Made by a program: the position numbers and the translations under genes. This document shows positions 15,445-25,279 of a DNA stretch of 64,000 nt, one piece after another (position 1 is the first letter of the stretch; each line of letters begins with the position of its first letter). Location of the stretch: NCBI GenBank assembly GCA_046309775.1, contig JBKCOM010000161.1, forward strand, positions 7,278-71,277. The letters run 5' to 3'. The notes below the pieces were generated by a model. It saw only the letters and a list, made by a program, of their open reading frames with translations. It was not told the origin of the DNA and made no database searches. Source of the DNA: JAIXWP01 sp046309775. Lineage in GTDB: Bacteria > Bacteroidota > Bacteroidia > Flavobacteriales_D > Sanyastnellaceae.

Positions 15445-18351
15445 ATGAAAAAATTATTTACACTATTTATCCTTTGCCTTTTGGCCTTCGTTTCACAGGC
15501 ACAAACTTATGTTGGTGATATCACTCTTAGTACCCAAGAAGAGGTCGATAATTTCAGTACAAATTATCCGGGGATTACCTATGTCGAAGGCAATCTTATC
15601 GTCACTTCCGTGGAATTGGGTGGAATAACGGATTTGTCTGGACTCAATCAGCTCACTGGTGCCGAACATCTTGAACTTAGCTCTATCGCTGGATTTAATG
15701 GTTGGTCTCCCACAAATATTGATAGCCTAGTCATTTATTCGGCAGATGCTGGATATATTGAACCTGAAAATTTTGCTTTAGAAGAATTTACTTCACAAAT
15801 CCAAGCCTTAGACTATCTCGAGATTTTTGTTATCCAAAATAGCTTCAATTTTCCGGCACCGACAGACTTAACCCTCTTCGAAAATCTCACTAGTGTTTCT
15901 TCAATGGAAGTGCAGTGTTTAATTCCTACCACTTTTCCTAGCCTTCAAACTATAGGCTCATTAAACTTCTTGTCTTATCAAAGCGCTGAAGTACACATGC
16001 CTAATGTGATTAGCCTAAATACCCTCACAACTGATGGATGGTTCGAAAGTGCACCCATTGCTACTCCAACATTTACATTGCTGCAACATATCAACTATGT
16101 GAATATTAGATTCACATCTGTGGAACCATCTGGTCTAAGTGGTTTATCTAGCCTTACCTCAATTGTGATTTTTGAATCGGACGATAGCATGTTTATGGAT
16201 TACGTCGGTCTTTCCAATGTGATCACTGCCGAAAGCATCGAAATAGAAGGATTAGGTACATCTGGCGAACCAATCTTAGGGTTTGAATCTCTTGAGTATG
16301 CTGGCATCCTGTCAATTGTATCTTCCGAATTCAATGATTTACAAGGTTTTTCAAATCTTCAAGAAGTAGATAGTCTAATAATCTTTTCTGTTAACGGAAA
16401 CTCCCTAGAGGGAATTGAAAACTTAGTCATAAATGACTATCTAGTTCTTTCAGCTACTGGATTGTCCTTTTGCAGCGTACCCAGTATATGTAACTTTATT
16501 TCTTCAAACACAATTGAGGCGTATTTCATAGACCCCGCCAATGAATTTGGTTGCGCTTCTGATAATGAAATTCTAGCCTCCTGTGGAGACCCAGCCAACT
16601 CCACGATTTTTGGAAGTATTTACTTTGATTCAAATTGTAATGGATTGATTGATGACAATGAATTCACAATTTCTCCATCATATATCACTGTTACTCCACC
16701 AAATACTACACTGATTGGACTATCAAGTTTTTTAACCAATGTTGCCCCTCAAACAACAATCACTCTTTCCGCAGCAAATCTTCCTAGCCAATATGTCGTT
16801 GGAACTCCAATTAGCATTACCACTCCAGAATTCGGAGGCACTATAAATAATCAAAACATACTTGTTTGCCCAGCCTTTGACTTCAATGACTTGCGTATTT
16901 CCATATTGCAGTTCGGAAACTTAGGCCCTGGATTTACCTCACTTTGGAAACTACAAGTCTATAACCTTGGCACATCAACAATAGATTTCATCCCATCAAT
17001 CACTTTCAATACTCCTGAGTTTATCGCTTCTGTAAATGCATTAGGGGGAGCTTTCATGAATGATATGATCAGTTGGACAGCCAATTCCATCAGCCCTGGC
17101 CAAACTTTGGAATTTGATTTCAACATCACACTTCTCCCAACCGCCAATATACTCGGCGAGATGTTTTCCGCAACTGCAAGCGTGGATCTCGTAAGTGGTA
17201 CCGATGAAAATCCAAATGATAACATCGCACTATTCGAACAAGAAATCATTGGTTCCTATGACCCGAACGATAAATGGGTAAACACACCACAAATCAATAT
17301 TGAAGAAATTGATCCATCACAACCCCTTGATCTCACCTATCGCGTGCGCTTCCAGAATACAGGAACAGCACCTGCGGTGAATGTGCGCGTAGAAGATATT
17401 TTAGAAGAAGACCTCGATCCATCCACGTTCCAACTCTTGTCATCGACGCACGAAGTGTATTATCAAATCGAAGGGAATCAGATCAATTTCTTTTTCAATG
17501 ATATCATGTTGCCCGATAGCACTTCAGACCCCGAAGGAAGCATCGGTACATTTTTCTTTAGAATAAAATCAAATGGTAATCACACATTGGAGAGCATCAT
17601 CGACAATCAGGTGAGTATTTTCTTTGACTTCAATGAGCCAATCATCACCAACGTGGCCTCTACTATTTTCTATAACTGTCCGGTGGTGGATATTATTGGT
17701 GAGAGCGTGAGTTTATGTGCAGGAGAAGAGTTGCAGCTGAGCGCCGTGGCTTCTAACAACACGACTATCCAATGGTTCGTAAATGAAGAACAAGTGAGCT
17801 TATCTGATTCTTATTCCTTTACTTCTGACATACCGAATGAATATTCGGTTTTAGTGATTGCAGAAAATGAATACTGTGAAGATGGTGATGAAATAGAAAT
17901 CACGGTGAATGAGAATCCAGAAGTTACACTCGTGTTCGATGGCTCCGCACTTGTTGCAACAGAGGGCTTTGCTTCCTTTCTGTGGACCCTCAATGGGAAT
18001 ATCGTAGAGGGTGAAAATAGTAACACCATTTCATCTCCTGCCGTCGGAAATTATGTGGTGAGTGTCACCAATGAATTTGGCTGTACTGACCAAAGCGATG
18101 TTGTGGAAGTAGTCATTGGAGTCAACGAATTAAACAATTCGCCTATCGTGTTATGGCCCAATCCAGCTAACGATGTACTGAATATCCAGACAGCGTATAG
18201 CGGTATCATCAACATCATTGATATGCAAGGAAAGCAGGTGATGAGTTTTACATTGAATGGACAATCGTCAGTGGATATATCTCCGCTCTCTAGCGGCCTT
18301 TATCAAATTACTGGTCCATTTGGTTTATTGGGACAATTTATTAAGCAATAA
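15445..18351 (+). CDS. T9SS surface protein, receptor-L-like repeats (paralogue 2)
   Basis: 968 residues with the same order of parts as the protein encoded at 12672: signal peptide, L-domain-like repeats, the YDPNDKWVNTPQIN domain, and a T9SS tail (IVLWPNPANDVLNIQT). It carries about 80 extra residues, an Ig-like insert (VVDIIGESVSLCAGEELQLS...). The N-terminal repeats have diverged from paralogue 1, while the central repeat domain is almost identical at DNA level (17506-17675 against about 14730-14900). The pair arose by tandem duplication. No terminator is seen between the genes. Confidence 0.8.
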   Translation: MKKLFTLFILCLLAFVSQAQTYVGDITLSTQEEVDNFSTNYPGITYVEGNLIVTSVELGGITDLSGLNQLTGAEHLELSSIAGFNGWSPTNIDSLVIYSADAGYIEPENFALEEFTSQIQALDYLEIFVIQNSFNFPAPTDLTLFENLTSVSSMEVQCLIPTTFPSLQTIGSLNFLSYQSAEVHMPNVISLNTLTTDGWFESAPIATPTFTLLQHINYVNIRFTSVEPSGLSGLSSLTSIVIFESDDSMFMDYVGLSNVITAESIEIEGLGTSGEPILGFESLEYAGILSIVSSEFNDLQGFSNLQEVDSLIIFSVNGNSLEGIENLVINDYLVLSATGLSFCSVPSICNFISSNTIEAYFIDPANEFGCASDNEILASCGDPANSTIFGSIYFDSNCNGLIDDNEFTISPSYITVTPPNTTLIGLSSFLTNVAPQTTITLSAANLPSQYVVGTPISITTPEFGGTINNQNILVCPAFDFNDLRISILQFGNLGPGFTSLWKLQVYNLGTSTIDFIPSITFNTPEFIASVNALGGAFMNDMISWTANSISPGQTLEFDFNITLLPTANILGEMFSATASVDLVSGTDENPNDNIALFEQEIIGSYDPNDKWVNTPQINIEEIDPSQPLDLTYRVRFQNTGTAPAVNVRVEDILEEDLDPSTFQLLSSTHEVYYQIEGNQINFFFNDIMLPDSTSDPEGSIGTFFFRIKSNGNHTLESIIDNQVSIFFDFNEPIITNVASTIFYNCPVVDIIGESVSLCAGEELQLSAVASNNTTIQWFVNEEQVSLSDSYSFTSDIPNEYSVLVIAENEYCEDGDEIEITVNENPEVTLVFDGSALVATEGFASFLWTLNGNIVEGENSNTISSPAVGNYVVSVTNEFGCTDQSDVVEVVIGVNELNNSPIVLWPNPANDVLNIQTAYSGIINIIDMQGKQVMSFTLNGQSSVDISPLSSGLYQITGPFGLLGQFIKQ

Positions 18352-18367
18352 ACCATAGCACACCCAA

Positions 18368-18442
18368 CCCGCCCATGAATGGGCGGGCTAGTGAAAACAA
18401 AAAAATCAAACGCAGCAACAGCCTGCCCATTCATGGGCAGGC
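18368..18442. repeat. REP-like palindrome pair, left of the transposase
   Basis: Two palindromes with a shared core: CCCGCCCAT-GA-ATGGGCGGG (18368-18387) and GCCTGCCCAT-TC-ATGGGCAGGC (18421-18442). The second has its loop in the opposite orientation, so the pair resembles a BIME. The spacer contains an A-rich stretch ending ATCAAACGCAGCAACA. A near copy of the whole unit occurs right of the transposase gene at 19081-19169. Confidence 0.85.
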
Positions 18443-18458
18443 CAGGAGTGGGCAGCCA

Positions 18459-18911
18459 TTAAAAATACCGACCATCAATTGATGGATTCTTCACTTCCTG
18501 AGAAGAAAACGCCTCTATCTCTTTACTAAAATCTGTGTGTGCGTGATGAATCTTTTGTCTTTCTATGTAGCGATAAGTTCTTTTTACTAATGACGGACTG
18601 ACACTAACAGAATAATATCCCTGCTGCCAACCAAATCGCTCTTCAATGATGTCAGTCTCATTGATGTAACGAGAACTTGTACCTTTTGCACTTTGTACCA
18701 CCTCCGCCTCTGATCGAGACGGGTGAAGTTTTATCAAACAATGCACATGGTCGAACGTGCCATTTATTATCAATACCCGACAGCCCTTTGCCTCAAATTC
18801 TTCTTGCATTAGCCTATACAATTTCTTTTCAATCACCTCACTGATTAATGGTTGTCGATTCTTAGTGGACCAAACTAGGTGTAAAAAATTCGATGAAAAA
18901 CTACTGGCCAT
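18459..18911 (-). CDS. REP-associated tyrosine transposase (RAYT, IS200/Y1 family)
   Basis: 150 residues, the usual size for a single-domain Y1 transposase. The HUH motif is FDHVHCLIKL and the C-terminal helix YRYIERQKIHH has the catalytic tyrosine region; the segment GYYSVSVSPSLV is also typical of the family. Such enzymes act on hairpin DNA at REP sequences. Here the gene is flanked on both sides by copies of the same palindrome pair, which fits a TnpA-REP rather than a free IS200. No left and right IS ends of the classical kind are seen. The frame is intact. Confidence 0.88.
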   Translation of the reverse strand: MASSFSSNFLHLVWSTKNRQPLISEVIEKKLYRLMQEEFEAKGCRVLIINGTFDHVHCLIKLHPSRSEAEVVQSAKGTSSRYINETDIIEERFGWQQGYYSVSVSPSLVKRTYRYIERQKIHHAHTDFSKEIEAFSSQEVKNPSIDGRYF

Positions 18912-19080
18912 AATTCTAAATTTTCCTTCAAAAATCGGAATCCTGTTTCCAAGAGTTGCAAGAATAAATATGTCAGAGTATGCTGAATTATTTCATACTT
19001 GACATTTGGAGCTTCTCCGGAGGCTTTTATGGGAAAAGCGTATTATTTATCCTAATTTCTTATAGCTAAGCTATCTCCTC

Positions 19081-19169
19081 CCCGCCCATGAATGGGCGGG
19101 CTCGCAACAACAAAAAAAATTCAGCAAAAAAATCAAACCCATCTACAGCCTGCCCATTCATGGGCAGGC
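19081..19169. repeat. REP-like palindrome pair, right of the transposase
   Basis: CCCGCCCAT-GA-ATGGGCGGG (19081-19100) and GCCTGCCCAT-TC-ATGGGCAGGC (19148-19169), in the same order and orientation as 18368-18442. The spacer again ends with A-runs, ATCAAAC and ACA before the second palindrome, and GAGTGG follows in both copies, so the unit is a direct duplicate. Confidence 0.85.
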
Positions 19170-19220
19170 CTAGAGTGGCCCAAACTGAACGCCATAGAAA
19201 TAAATCAAAAACAAAAAAAA

Positions 19221-19254
19221 TCCCCCCCCCGCCCATGAATGGGCGGGGGGGGGA
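19221..19254. repeat. Extended REP palindrome, 16-bp arms
   Basis: The GCCCAT-GA-ATGGGC core is lengthened by nine C on the left and nine G on the right, with T and A at the ends, giving a perfect 16-bp stem with a 2-base loop. It lies 17 bases after the stop of the histidine kinase gene (minus strand) and could also stop transcription there. The 360-base stretch 18912-19271 holds only these repeats and no gene I can support. Confidence 0.8.
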
Positions 19255-19271
19255 TGGGCGGTCTGCTCTTA

Positions 19272-21512
19272 TTACCTCCAATCCTCTCTCTCCGATTGCA
19301 CCATTGCACGACATTTATTAATCACCGACTCCAACTCCTTTAAATTAACCGGCTTCGAAATAAAGCCATCAAATCCCGCCTCCTTCGCAAGCGCGCGATC
19401 TTCATTAAAAGCATTTGCTGTAAGGGCAATAACCCCCACCCTTCGAGTTCGGTATTTCATTGTTTGCTTAATTCTCTTACAGGTCTCGTAACCATCAATA
19501 ATCGGCATCTGTATATCCAATAAAATAAGATCGTAACTATCTTCCATATAGGCCTCCAAGGCTTCCTTTCCATTTTCCACGATATCCAATTCTACACTCC
19601 AGGGCTGCATCATTAGTTCAAGAACGCGCTGATTTATTTGATTATCCTCAGCCAACAACACACGAATGACATCTTCACTTCTCCTCGCGAGCACATTTAA
19701 ATCCAAATCGACTAACCGCTGCTTTGTGCCAAACTTCAACTTAAAGGAAAAAGCGGAACCCTTACCTGGCGCTGATCTCACCTTTATCATTCCGCCCATC
19801 ATTTTTACAATCTCCTGAGAAATTACCAAACCCAGCCCTGTTCCGCCATATTTGCGCGAATAACCCTTTCCTCCTTGCTCGAAGGCTTGAAACAAATTTT
19901 CTATTTGCTCTTTTTCCATTCCTATTCCTTCATCAATTACCTCAAACAATACTTCTTGCGAATCTGCTTTTCTATCTACGGTTAAAGCCCTCAGTCTTAT
20001 AGTTCCATGTTCGGAGAATTTAATCGCATTATTTAATAAGTTAATAATGACCTGATGCAACCTGACCGCATCGCCTAAATAATCAATATCGTCGCTGATA
20101 TCTGTGGTAACTTCTAAAGAGAGCCCCTTTTCTTCAACTATCTGCTGGAATGAACGCGAAATTTGATGCACTTCGCTTTTCAAATCAAAAGGGAGTACTA
20201 GTAACTCCATTTTTCCCGCTTCAATCTTTGAATAGTCTAAAACCATATTCACCAACTCCATCAAGTGTTTTGAACTATACTCCATAGTAGTTAAGTGCTC
20301 CTTTTGTTGCTGATTTAAATCTGTTCTTTTCAAAACCTGTAGCATTCCAATTACTCCATTCAATGGTGTTCGGATTTCATGGCTCATATTGGCAAGAAAA
20401 AAAGATTTAAACTCCGAGATCTTCTTTGCTCTCTCATAAGCATCCTCCAAATTAGTAATGGTTAGACTGAGATTTTTTTTTAGCAATAAAAACTGTCTAT
20501 TCAATTGATCAACCTCGAGAATTGAAGGTGTTAATACTTGTTTGTCGTCTGATTCTTTAAATCGATTTTGGATAAAAGAGAAGATGTGTTCATTTAATCT
20601 TTTGATATCTCTCGTTAATATATCAGACAAATAAAAAGTGAGGAAGACTAAGAGGCCAACAATCAAAAAGGAAATTACGAGTAAAACCTTTTTAAAATTG
20701 CTCTCAATTCTTTCAGAAATTTCCTGAATAGAAGACATCGCTGAGATAAAGTCTGCGTTCAAACTTTGAATTTCCCTTTGGACACTATCATAAATTCCAC
20801 CCTCCATTCCGACACCAATTTGCAGATTGAAGCGAACCAAATCAAGAAACTTATTCTCGTAGTTTAAAAGTGCATTGTACGCTGGGCCATCAGGAGGATA
20901 TTCTTTTAAAGTCGCATTTATCAATTCCCTAAATTTTCTCACGTATGATGTATCGTTGCGTAATAAAAAATCTTTTTCATGGCGTCTAAGTTTATATATA
21001 TCGGCTTCCTTCACCAATCCTGATTCCTGCAGCATGTGTGCATAGCCCCTCATCGCTCCTTCGGCTCCATAATCCTTAAATCCTCTTAATAAATACAAAT
21101 TTCGCATCACTCTCACAGAATCTATAATCGCCTTGTTGCGCTGCCAAAGAGCCTTAAACATGTCTCTAACTTCATCCGATAAAATATTACTCTCTGCCCA
21201 CAACATTTCAATCGCACGATTTGTATGCTCCTGCTGGGTGATAAACTTTTCAATATCCGAAGATTTAGAGTCGCTGTAAAATGAGGGTTGCTGATATCCG
21301 GAAACTATGAAATTCTGTAAATGAAAATTATTCTGAAGCGTTTGGTTATGCAGCTGTGTCGCATGATTAAAGGCCTGTTTCACTTTATCGCGTCGAGCCG
21401 ACAAAATGAAATATAGACTTGTCCACACAAAAAAAGACAAGACAATTAAAATAAAACTAAATATAATCCTCCCCCTGAAAGAACTCAAGCTCTGTTTTAA
21501 AATCTTCCTCAT
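19272..21512 (-). CDS. Hybrid sensor histidine kinase / response regulator
   Basis: 746 residues in the inner membrane. A membrane segment at about 15-37, a ~235-residue periplasmic helical sensor, and a second membrane segment at about 274-296 are followed by the cytoplasmic kinase. His378 in MSHEIRTPLNG is the phosphorylation site; the ATP-binding part shows DEGIGM (about 527-532) and GGTGLGL (about 556-562). A C-terminal receiver domain carries Asp666 in LLDIQMPIIDG and a late KP at 720-721. No output regulator lies next to it, so it may act in a phosphorelay; signal unknown. The end abuts the REP repeats. Confidence 0.93.
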   Translation of the reverse strand: MRKILKQSLSSFRGRIIFSFILIVLSFFVWTSLYFILSARRDKVKQAFNHATQLHNQTLQNNFHLQNFIVSGYQQPSFYSDSKSSDIEKFITQQEHTNRAIEMLWAESNILSDEVRDMFKALWQRNKAIIDSVRVMRNLYLLRGFKDYGAEGAMRGYAHMLQESGLVKEADIYKLRRHEKDFLLRNDTSYVRKFRELINATLKEYPPDGPAYNALLNYENKFLDLVRFNLQIGVGMEGGIYDSVQREIQSLNADFISAMSSIQEISERIESNFKKVLLVISFLIVGLLVFLTFYLSDILTRDIKRLNEHIFSFIQNRFKESDDKQVLTPSILEVDQLNRQFLLLKKNLSLTITNLEDAYERAKKISEFKSFFLANMSHEIRTPLNGVIGMLQVLKRTDLNQQQKEHLTTMEYSSKHLMELVNMVLDYSKIEAGKMELLVLPFDLKSEVHQISRSFQQIVEEKGLSLEVTTDISDDIDYLGDAVRLHQVIINLLNNAIKFSEHGTIRLRALTVDRKADSQEVLFEVIDEGIGMEKEQIENLFQAFEQGGKGYSRKYGGTGLGLVISQEIVKMMGGMIKVRSAPGKGSAFSFKLKFGTKQRLVDLDLNVLARRSEDVIRVLLAEDNQINQRVLELMMQPWSVELDIVENGKEALEAYMEDSYDLILLDIQMPIIDGYETCKRIKQTMKYRTRRVGVIALTANAFNEDRALAKEAGFDGFISKPVNLKELESVINKCRAMVQSEREDWR

Positions 21513-21651
21513 AAAACGAAATTACGCTTGCCAAACAGCTTTGGTTTCTTTAGGAATCACACCTTAACATAAAATTAAAATGGGCCTTTTTGGGGGTAAA
21601 ATGCAACTAACAAGTACTATTTTTGGTTTTATCTTCATAACCTCAAGGATC

Positions 21652-22752
21652 ATGGGAAAGGTACGTCTTATAATAACATTCATAATAGGCTTCTCGATAC
21701 TTTTGGCTTGTAAAAAGGACGAGGAAGAAGCGCCATTACCACCAAGCCCCGGACAACCAGAAACGGGAGTCAGTTTTGATCTAAGCCTTGTGCCCTACCA
21801 AAACTTATCACAATACCGCTTCTTTTCAGGTGACTTGAAAAATCTAGAGCCAAATACGAACGTATTGCCTTATGATGTTATAACACCACTTTTCTCTGAT
21901 TACGCCAAGAAAAAGCGGTTCGTGTGGATGCCATCTGGCACACAAGCCTCATACGTTAGCGATCATGAAGTGCTCAACTTCCCGGAAGGAGCAGTGATGA
22001 TTAAAAACTTTTATTACAACAACGTCCAGCCAGAAAACGTAAAGAAAATTATTGAAACACGACTTATTTATAAGAAGAATGGTACTTGGCATTTTGCAGA
22101 ATACGTTTGGAACGACGAGCAAACCGAAGCAACTCTAGTAATGAATGGTCAGAATAAAACCATTGGTTGGATCGACGAAGACAATCAATTGCGGACAGTA
22201 AATTATAGAATTCCTTCAGAACAAGAGTGTTTTACTTGTCACAAGTCATACAATCAAGCTTCTCCAATTGGCCCGAAACCACAAAATCTGAATAAGTCAA
22301 TTACCTACTCAGATGGGGCGTTCAATCAACTCGAAAAATGGGCTGCGGTTGGGTATCTCAATTCCATGAATACAGAAACAATCAATACTGTTGTTGATTG
22401 GACAGACGAGTCACAATCGCTGCGAGATCGTGTGCGTGCCTATGTCGACATGAATTGCGCTCATTGCCATCGCCAAGGGAGTCATTGTGATTATAGACCT
22501 ATTAGACTCGCTTGGAATGAAACTACGAATGATTCGAACCTCGGAATTTGCGTTAATCCAGATGAATTTGTAAACCCACAACTTACCAAAATCATCAGCA
22601 GAGGCAATCCTCTTCGATCAATGATGTACTTCCGTATAAATACCACCACCGAACAATATCGCATGCCCCTACTGGGTCGAACTTTAATACACGAAGAAGC
22701 CGTGGAGCTACTCGAACAATATATAGACTCGTTAGAACCCGCATGTCCATAA
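21652..22752 (+). CDS. Diheme c-type cytochrome lipoprotein (SO2930/TIGR03806-like)
   Basis: 366 residues from the ATG at 21652, chosen because it gives a lipoprotein signal with lipobox LLAC (Cys20); the frame is open from 21580. Two heme motifs, CFTCH (Cys193) and CAHCH (Cys269), and the N-terminal FSDYAKKKRFVWMP pattern match the SO2930 family of diheme cytochromes, which often sit beside a secreted parallel-beta or repeat protein. Likely an electron carrier on the outer face of a membrane. The FG-GAP gene starts 16 bases later, suggesting a two-gene unit. Confidence 0.8.
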   Translation: MGKVRLIITFIIGFSILLACKKDEEEAPLPPSPGQPETGVSFDLSLVPYQNLSQYRFFSGDLKNLEPNTNVLPYDVITPLFSDYAKKKRFVWMPSGTQASYVSDHEVLNFPEGAVMIKNFYYNNVQPENVKKIIETRLIYKKNGTWHFAEYVWNDEQTEATLVMNGQNKTIGWIDEDNQLRTVNYRIPSEQECFTCHKSYNQASPIGPKPQNLNKSITYSDGAFNQLEKWAAVGYLNSMNTETINTVVDWTDESQSLRDRVRAYVDMNCAHCHRQGSHCDYRPIRLAWNETTNDSNLGICVNPDEFVNPQLTKIISRGNPLRSMMYFRINTTTEQYRMPLLGRTLIHEEAVELLEQYIDSLEPACP

Positions 22753-22768
22753 ACCAAAATCCACTATT

Positions 22769-24748
22769 ATGAAATCTATCTTGACATCCTTCCTTCTATT
22801 AGGAATTGCCGCTGGAGCCTTTGCGCAAAGCTCCTGTGAATCTCCAGCACCTGCTGAAGTAGGCACGTTCAATGTCGCTGGTTTGACTGGCGAATTTGCT
22901 GGATACGCATGCAATGGAGTAAACCTTGCAAACGGTGCCGCTTGGTACGCATTCACTCCAACCACCGACATGGGCGTTACCATAAGCAGTAACATCGCAC
23001 CAACACAAGACACGCGATTATTTGTATTCTCTGGCGATTGCAACAACCTTCAATGTGAAGGTTATGACGACGATAGCGGTGGAGGATATTCTTCGATTCT
23101 TACTTTAGAATTTGATGCTAACGTCACTTATTATATAGTATGGGATGCCTTCTGGAGCGCAGAGCCCTTTTCCTTCAGCATTACAGAAACGGTAATAGTT
23201 CCATCACTCATTGAGTTTACAACACAGAACTTATCCATTTTTGCAGCCGCTGGTTCAGATTTCAATGGCGATGGCCGAGATGATGTTTTAGAGGTTTCGG
23301 GAAATCAAATCAATGTAGCCCTTCAACAAGAAAACGGAACGTTCACACCAGCAGCTTACGTGGCGAATAGTGTCGTTAATCCTCCTTCATGGTCATTAAC
23401 CACTGGCGATTTGAACGATGATGGTCAACAAGACATCGTTTGCGGTGGAGGTAGCGGCGTTTCCATTCTCCTATCTCAAACAGGTTCGAATCAGTACACC
23501 GAATTCACAGTTACTGACTATGTCTTTTCGCAAAGAGGAAATTGTGTGGATCTGGATGCCGATGGTCTGCTTGATGTTTTCATGTGCCACGACGTAGCAC
23601 CGAATGTTCGTTTCATGAACAATGGAAATGGAACGTTTAACTTTTCTCAAGGCGGCCTTGGCGACACACCTGATGGTGGAAACTATGGAAGCGTATGGAT
23701 TGATTATGACAACGATTGTGACATGGATCTTTTCATCGCTAAGTGTAGAGGTGGCATGAGCGAAGCCAGCCGCAATCAATTGCACCGCAATAATGGCGAT
23801 GGCACTTTCACTGATGTGAGTTTAGAGTCTGGACTTGCTGATTACGTGCAAACTTGGTCATCCGCTTGGGGCGATTTCGATAATGATGGAGATATGGATG
23901 CCGTGGTAGGAGCCAGTTCTTTTTCCACTGGACACCACAAGGTGATGCGCAATAATGGCGATGGCACATTCTCTGACGTCACCGAAGGTTCTGGTTGGGA
24001 TACTTTCTTCGGCACCAGCATCGAGTATCAACCTGCGGACTTCAACAATGACGGTCTTGTGGACGTGATTGGCGGTGGAAATTATATCGCTGTAAACAAT
24101 GGCAATTTCAATTTCACACTGTCTCCAGCAGAAGTTGGATCTGGCTGCATCGGTGACTTCAATAGCGACGGTTTTATGGACGTCGCTTCAGGCAACATGC
24201 TTTTCATTAACGAAGGAAACGACAACAACTTCATCAAAGTCATCACCCAAGGAACCGAGAGTAACTCTGATGGAATTGGAGCAAGAGTAACCATTTTCAC
24301 CGAAGATGGTGCTCAAATCAGAGATATTAGAAGTGGAGAAGGATTCCGCCACATGAGCTCTAGTACGGCGCATTTCGGAATCGGAGAGCAAACTGCGATT
24401 TCCAAAATTGAAATCTGTTGGCCTTCAGGAATCATGGACGAAATCTTCAATCCAGAAATAAATACAACCATTATTGCGGTTGAAGGTGAAAACTCAGTTT
24501 CTGTTCAAGAAAATCAAACCACTTCTTTCGAAATATTCCCTAACCCAGTAGAAGATGTGCTTACCGTAAGTCTTGAGAACAACAACGCGCCCGCGAGAGT
24601 TGAAATTTTTGACATCAATGGCCGATTGGTTATAAATCAAACACTTCAATCAAACCAAATCGATGTGTCTCAGCTAAGCGGCGGTATATATACGGTAAAG
24701 CTCATTTCTAACAATGAAGTTGCCACTAAAAAAGTCTATAAAAAATAA
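22769..24748 (+). CDS. T9SS-secreted FG-GAP/VCBS and ASPIC/UnbV protein
   Basis: 659 residues. The signal peptide (MKSILTSFLLLGIAAGAFAQ) is followed by a pre-peptidase-like beta domain (to about 145), FG-GAP/VCBS repeats with calcium-type motifs (DFNGDGRDDV, DLNDDGQQDIV, DFDNDGDMDAV), an ASPIC/UnbV domain (GIGARVTIFTEDG... HFGIG) and a T9SS tail (FEIFPNPVEDVLTVSL). Probably a cell-surface beta-propeller; substrate or partner unknown. The spacing to the cytochrome gene suggests co-expression. Confidence 0.85.
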   Translation: MKSILTSFLLLGIAAGAFAQSSCESPAPAEVGTFNVAGLTGEFAGYACNGVNLANGAAWYAFTPTTDMGVTISSNIAPTQDTRLFVFSGDCNNLQCEGYDDDSGGGYSSILTLEFDANVTYYIVWDAFWSAEPFSFSITETVIVPSLIEFTTQNLSIFAAAGSDFNGDGRDDVLEVSGNQINVALQQENGTFTPAAYVANSVVNPPSWSLTTGDLNDDGQQDIVCGGGSGVSILLSQTGSNQYTEFTVTDYVFSQRGNCVDLDADGLLDVFMCHDVAPNVRFMNNGNGTFNFSQGGLGDTPDGGNYGSVWIDYDNDCDMDLFIAKCRGGMSEASRNQLHRNNGDGTFTDVSLESGLADYVQTWSSAWGDFDNDGDMDAVVGASSFSTGHHKVMRNNGDGTFSDVTEGSGWDTFFGTSIEYQPADFNNDGLVDVIGGGNYIAVNNGNFNFTLSPAEVGSGCIGDFNSDGFMDVASGNMLFINEGNDNNFIKVITQGTESNSDGIGARVTIFTEDGAQIRDIRSGEGFRHMSSSTAHFGIGEQTAISKIEICWPSGIMDEIFNPEINTTIIAVEGENSVSVQENQTTSFEIFPNPVEDVLTVSLENNNAPARVEIFDINGRLVINQTLQSNQIDVSQLSGGIYTVKLISNNEVATKKVYKK

Positions 24749-24815
24749 TCTTAAATGATGTTGCGATGGTTTGCTTTTTGTAAGCTTGCAAAACATCATT
24801 ACAAAAGAAATTTTT

Positions 24816-25256
24816 ATGAAAAAAATCATTTTAGCATTCGCATTTGTCGCCATTGCGCAAATCGCTTTTTCTCAGTATAAAATTGTAACAGTTGTTGAAT
24901 CCATTGTTCCCGGTGGACTTGGGCGCTCTCGCATGTTGGAAACAGTAAGTGAGGTAGACTATAATCAATTTACAACTGAAAGAACCGAGGGTAAGGACTC
25001 CAAGCAGAAGGATATCGACCGCGGAGACATAAAGATTGATGGTTTTAAAGAAACCAAACTTCTCAATTTCTTCTCAATGGTCGGTATCAACTTTCAAAAT
25101 ATCGCCTCAAACGATGCTGTAGTCATTTCAAAGTTAAATGAAATGGAAGCTCAGGGCTATGAACTACTACACGTTGCAAGTGGCGTCGAAAGCGAAGGCG
25201 GAAAAGACGATGGTAACGGACTTTTCATCACTCGTTTTTATTTCAAAAAGAAATAA
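24816..25256 (+). CDS. Small secreted protein, DUF4177-like end
   Basis: 146 residues from the ATG at 24816, which begins a clear signal peptide (MKKIILAFAFVAIAQIAFSQ). The mature part is charged (TERTEGKDSKQKDIDRG); its C-terminal half, LNEMEAQGYELLHVASG followed by an FYFKKK strand, resembles DUF4177-type proteins. The function is unknown. It is followed by the promoter region of the rimP operon. Confidence 0.65.
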   Translation: MKKIILAFAFVAIAQIAFSQYKIVTVVESIVPGGLGRSRMLETVSEVDYNQFTTERTEGKDSKQKDIDRGDIKIDGFKETKLLNFFSMVGINFQNIASNDAVVISKLNEMEAQGYELLHVASGVESEGGKDDGNGLFITRFYFKKK

Positions 25257-25279
25257 CATCTTGTGAATGATTGTTCAGA

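Noticed and set aside
19066..19321. Frames on both strands through the palindromes beside the RAYT gene
   Set aside because: Their sequence is made of the REP repeats and the end of the kinase gene; no protein-like composition.
24754..24800. GATGTT...AACATC inverted repeat after the FG-GAP gene as a terminator
   Set aside because: The stem has large internal loops and no T-run at the right place.
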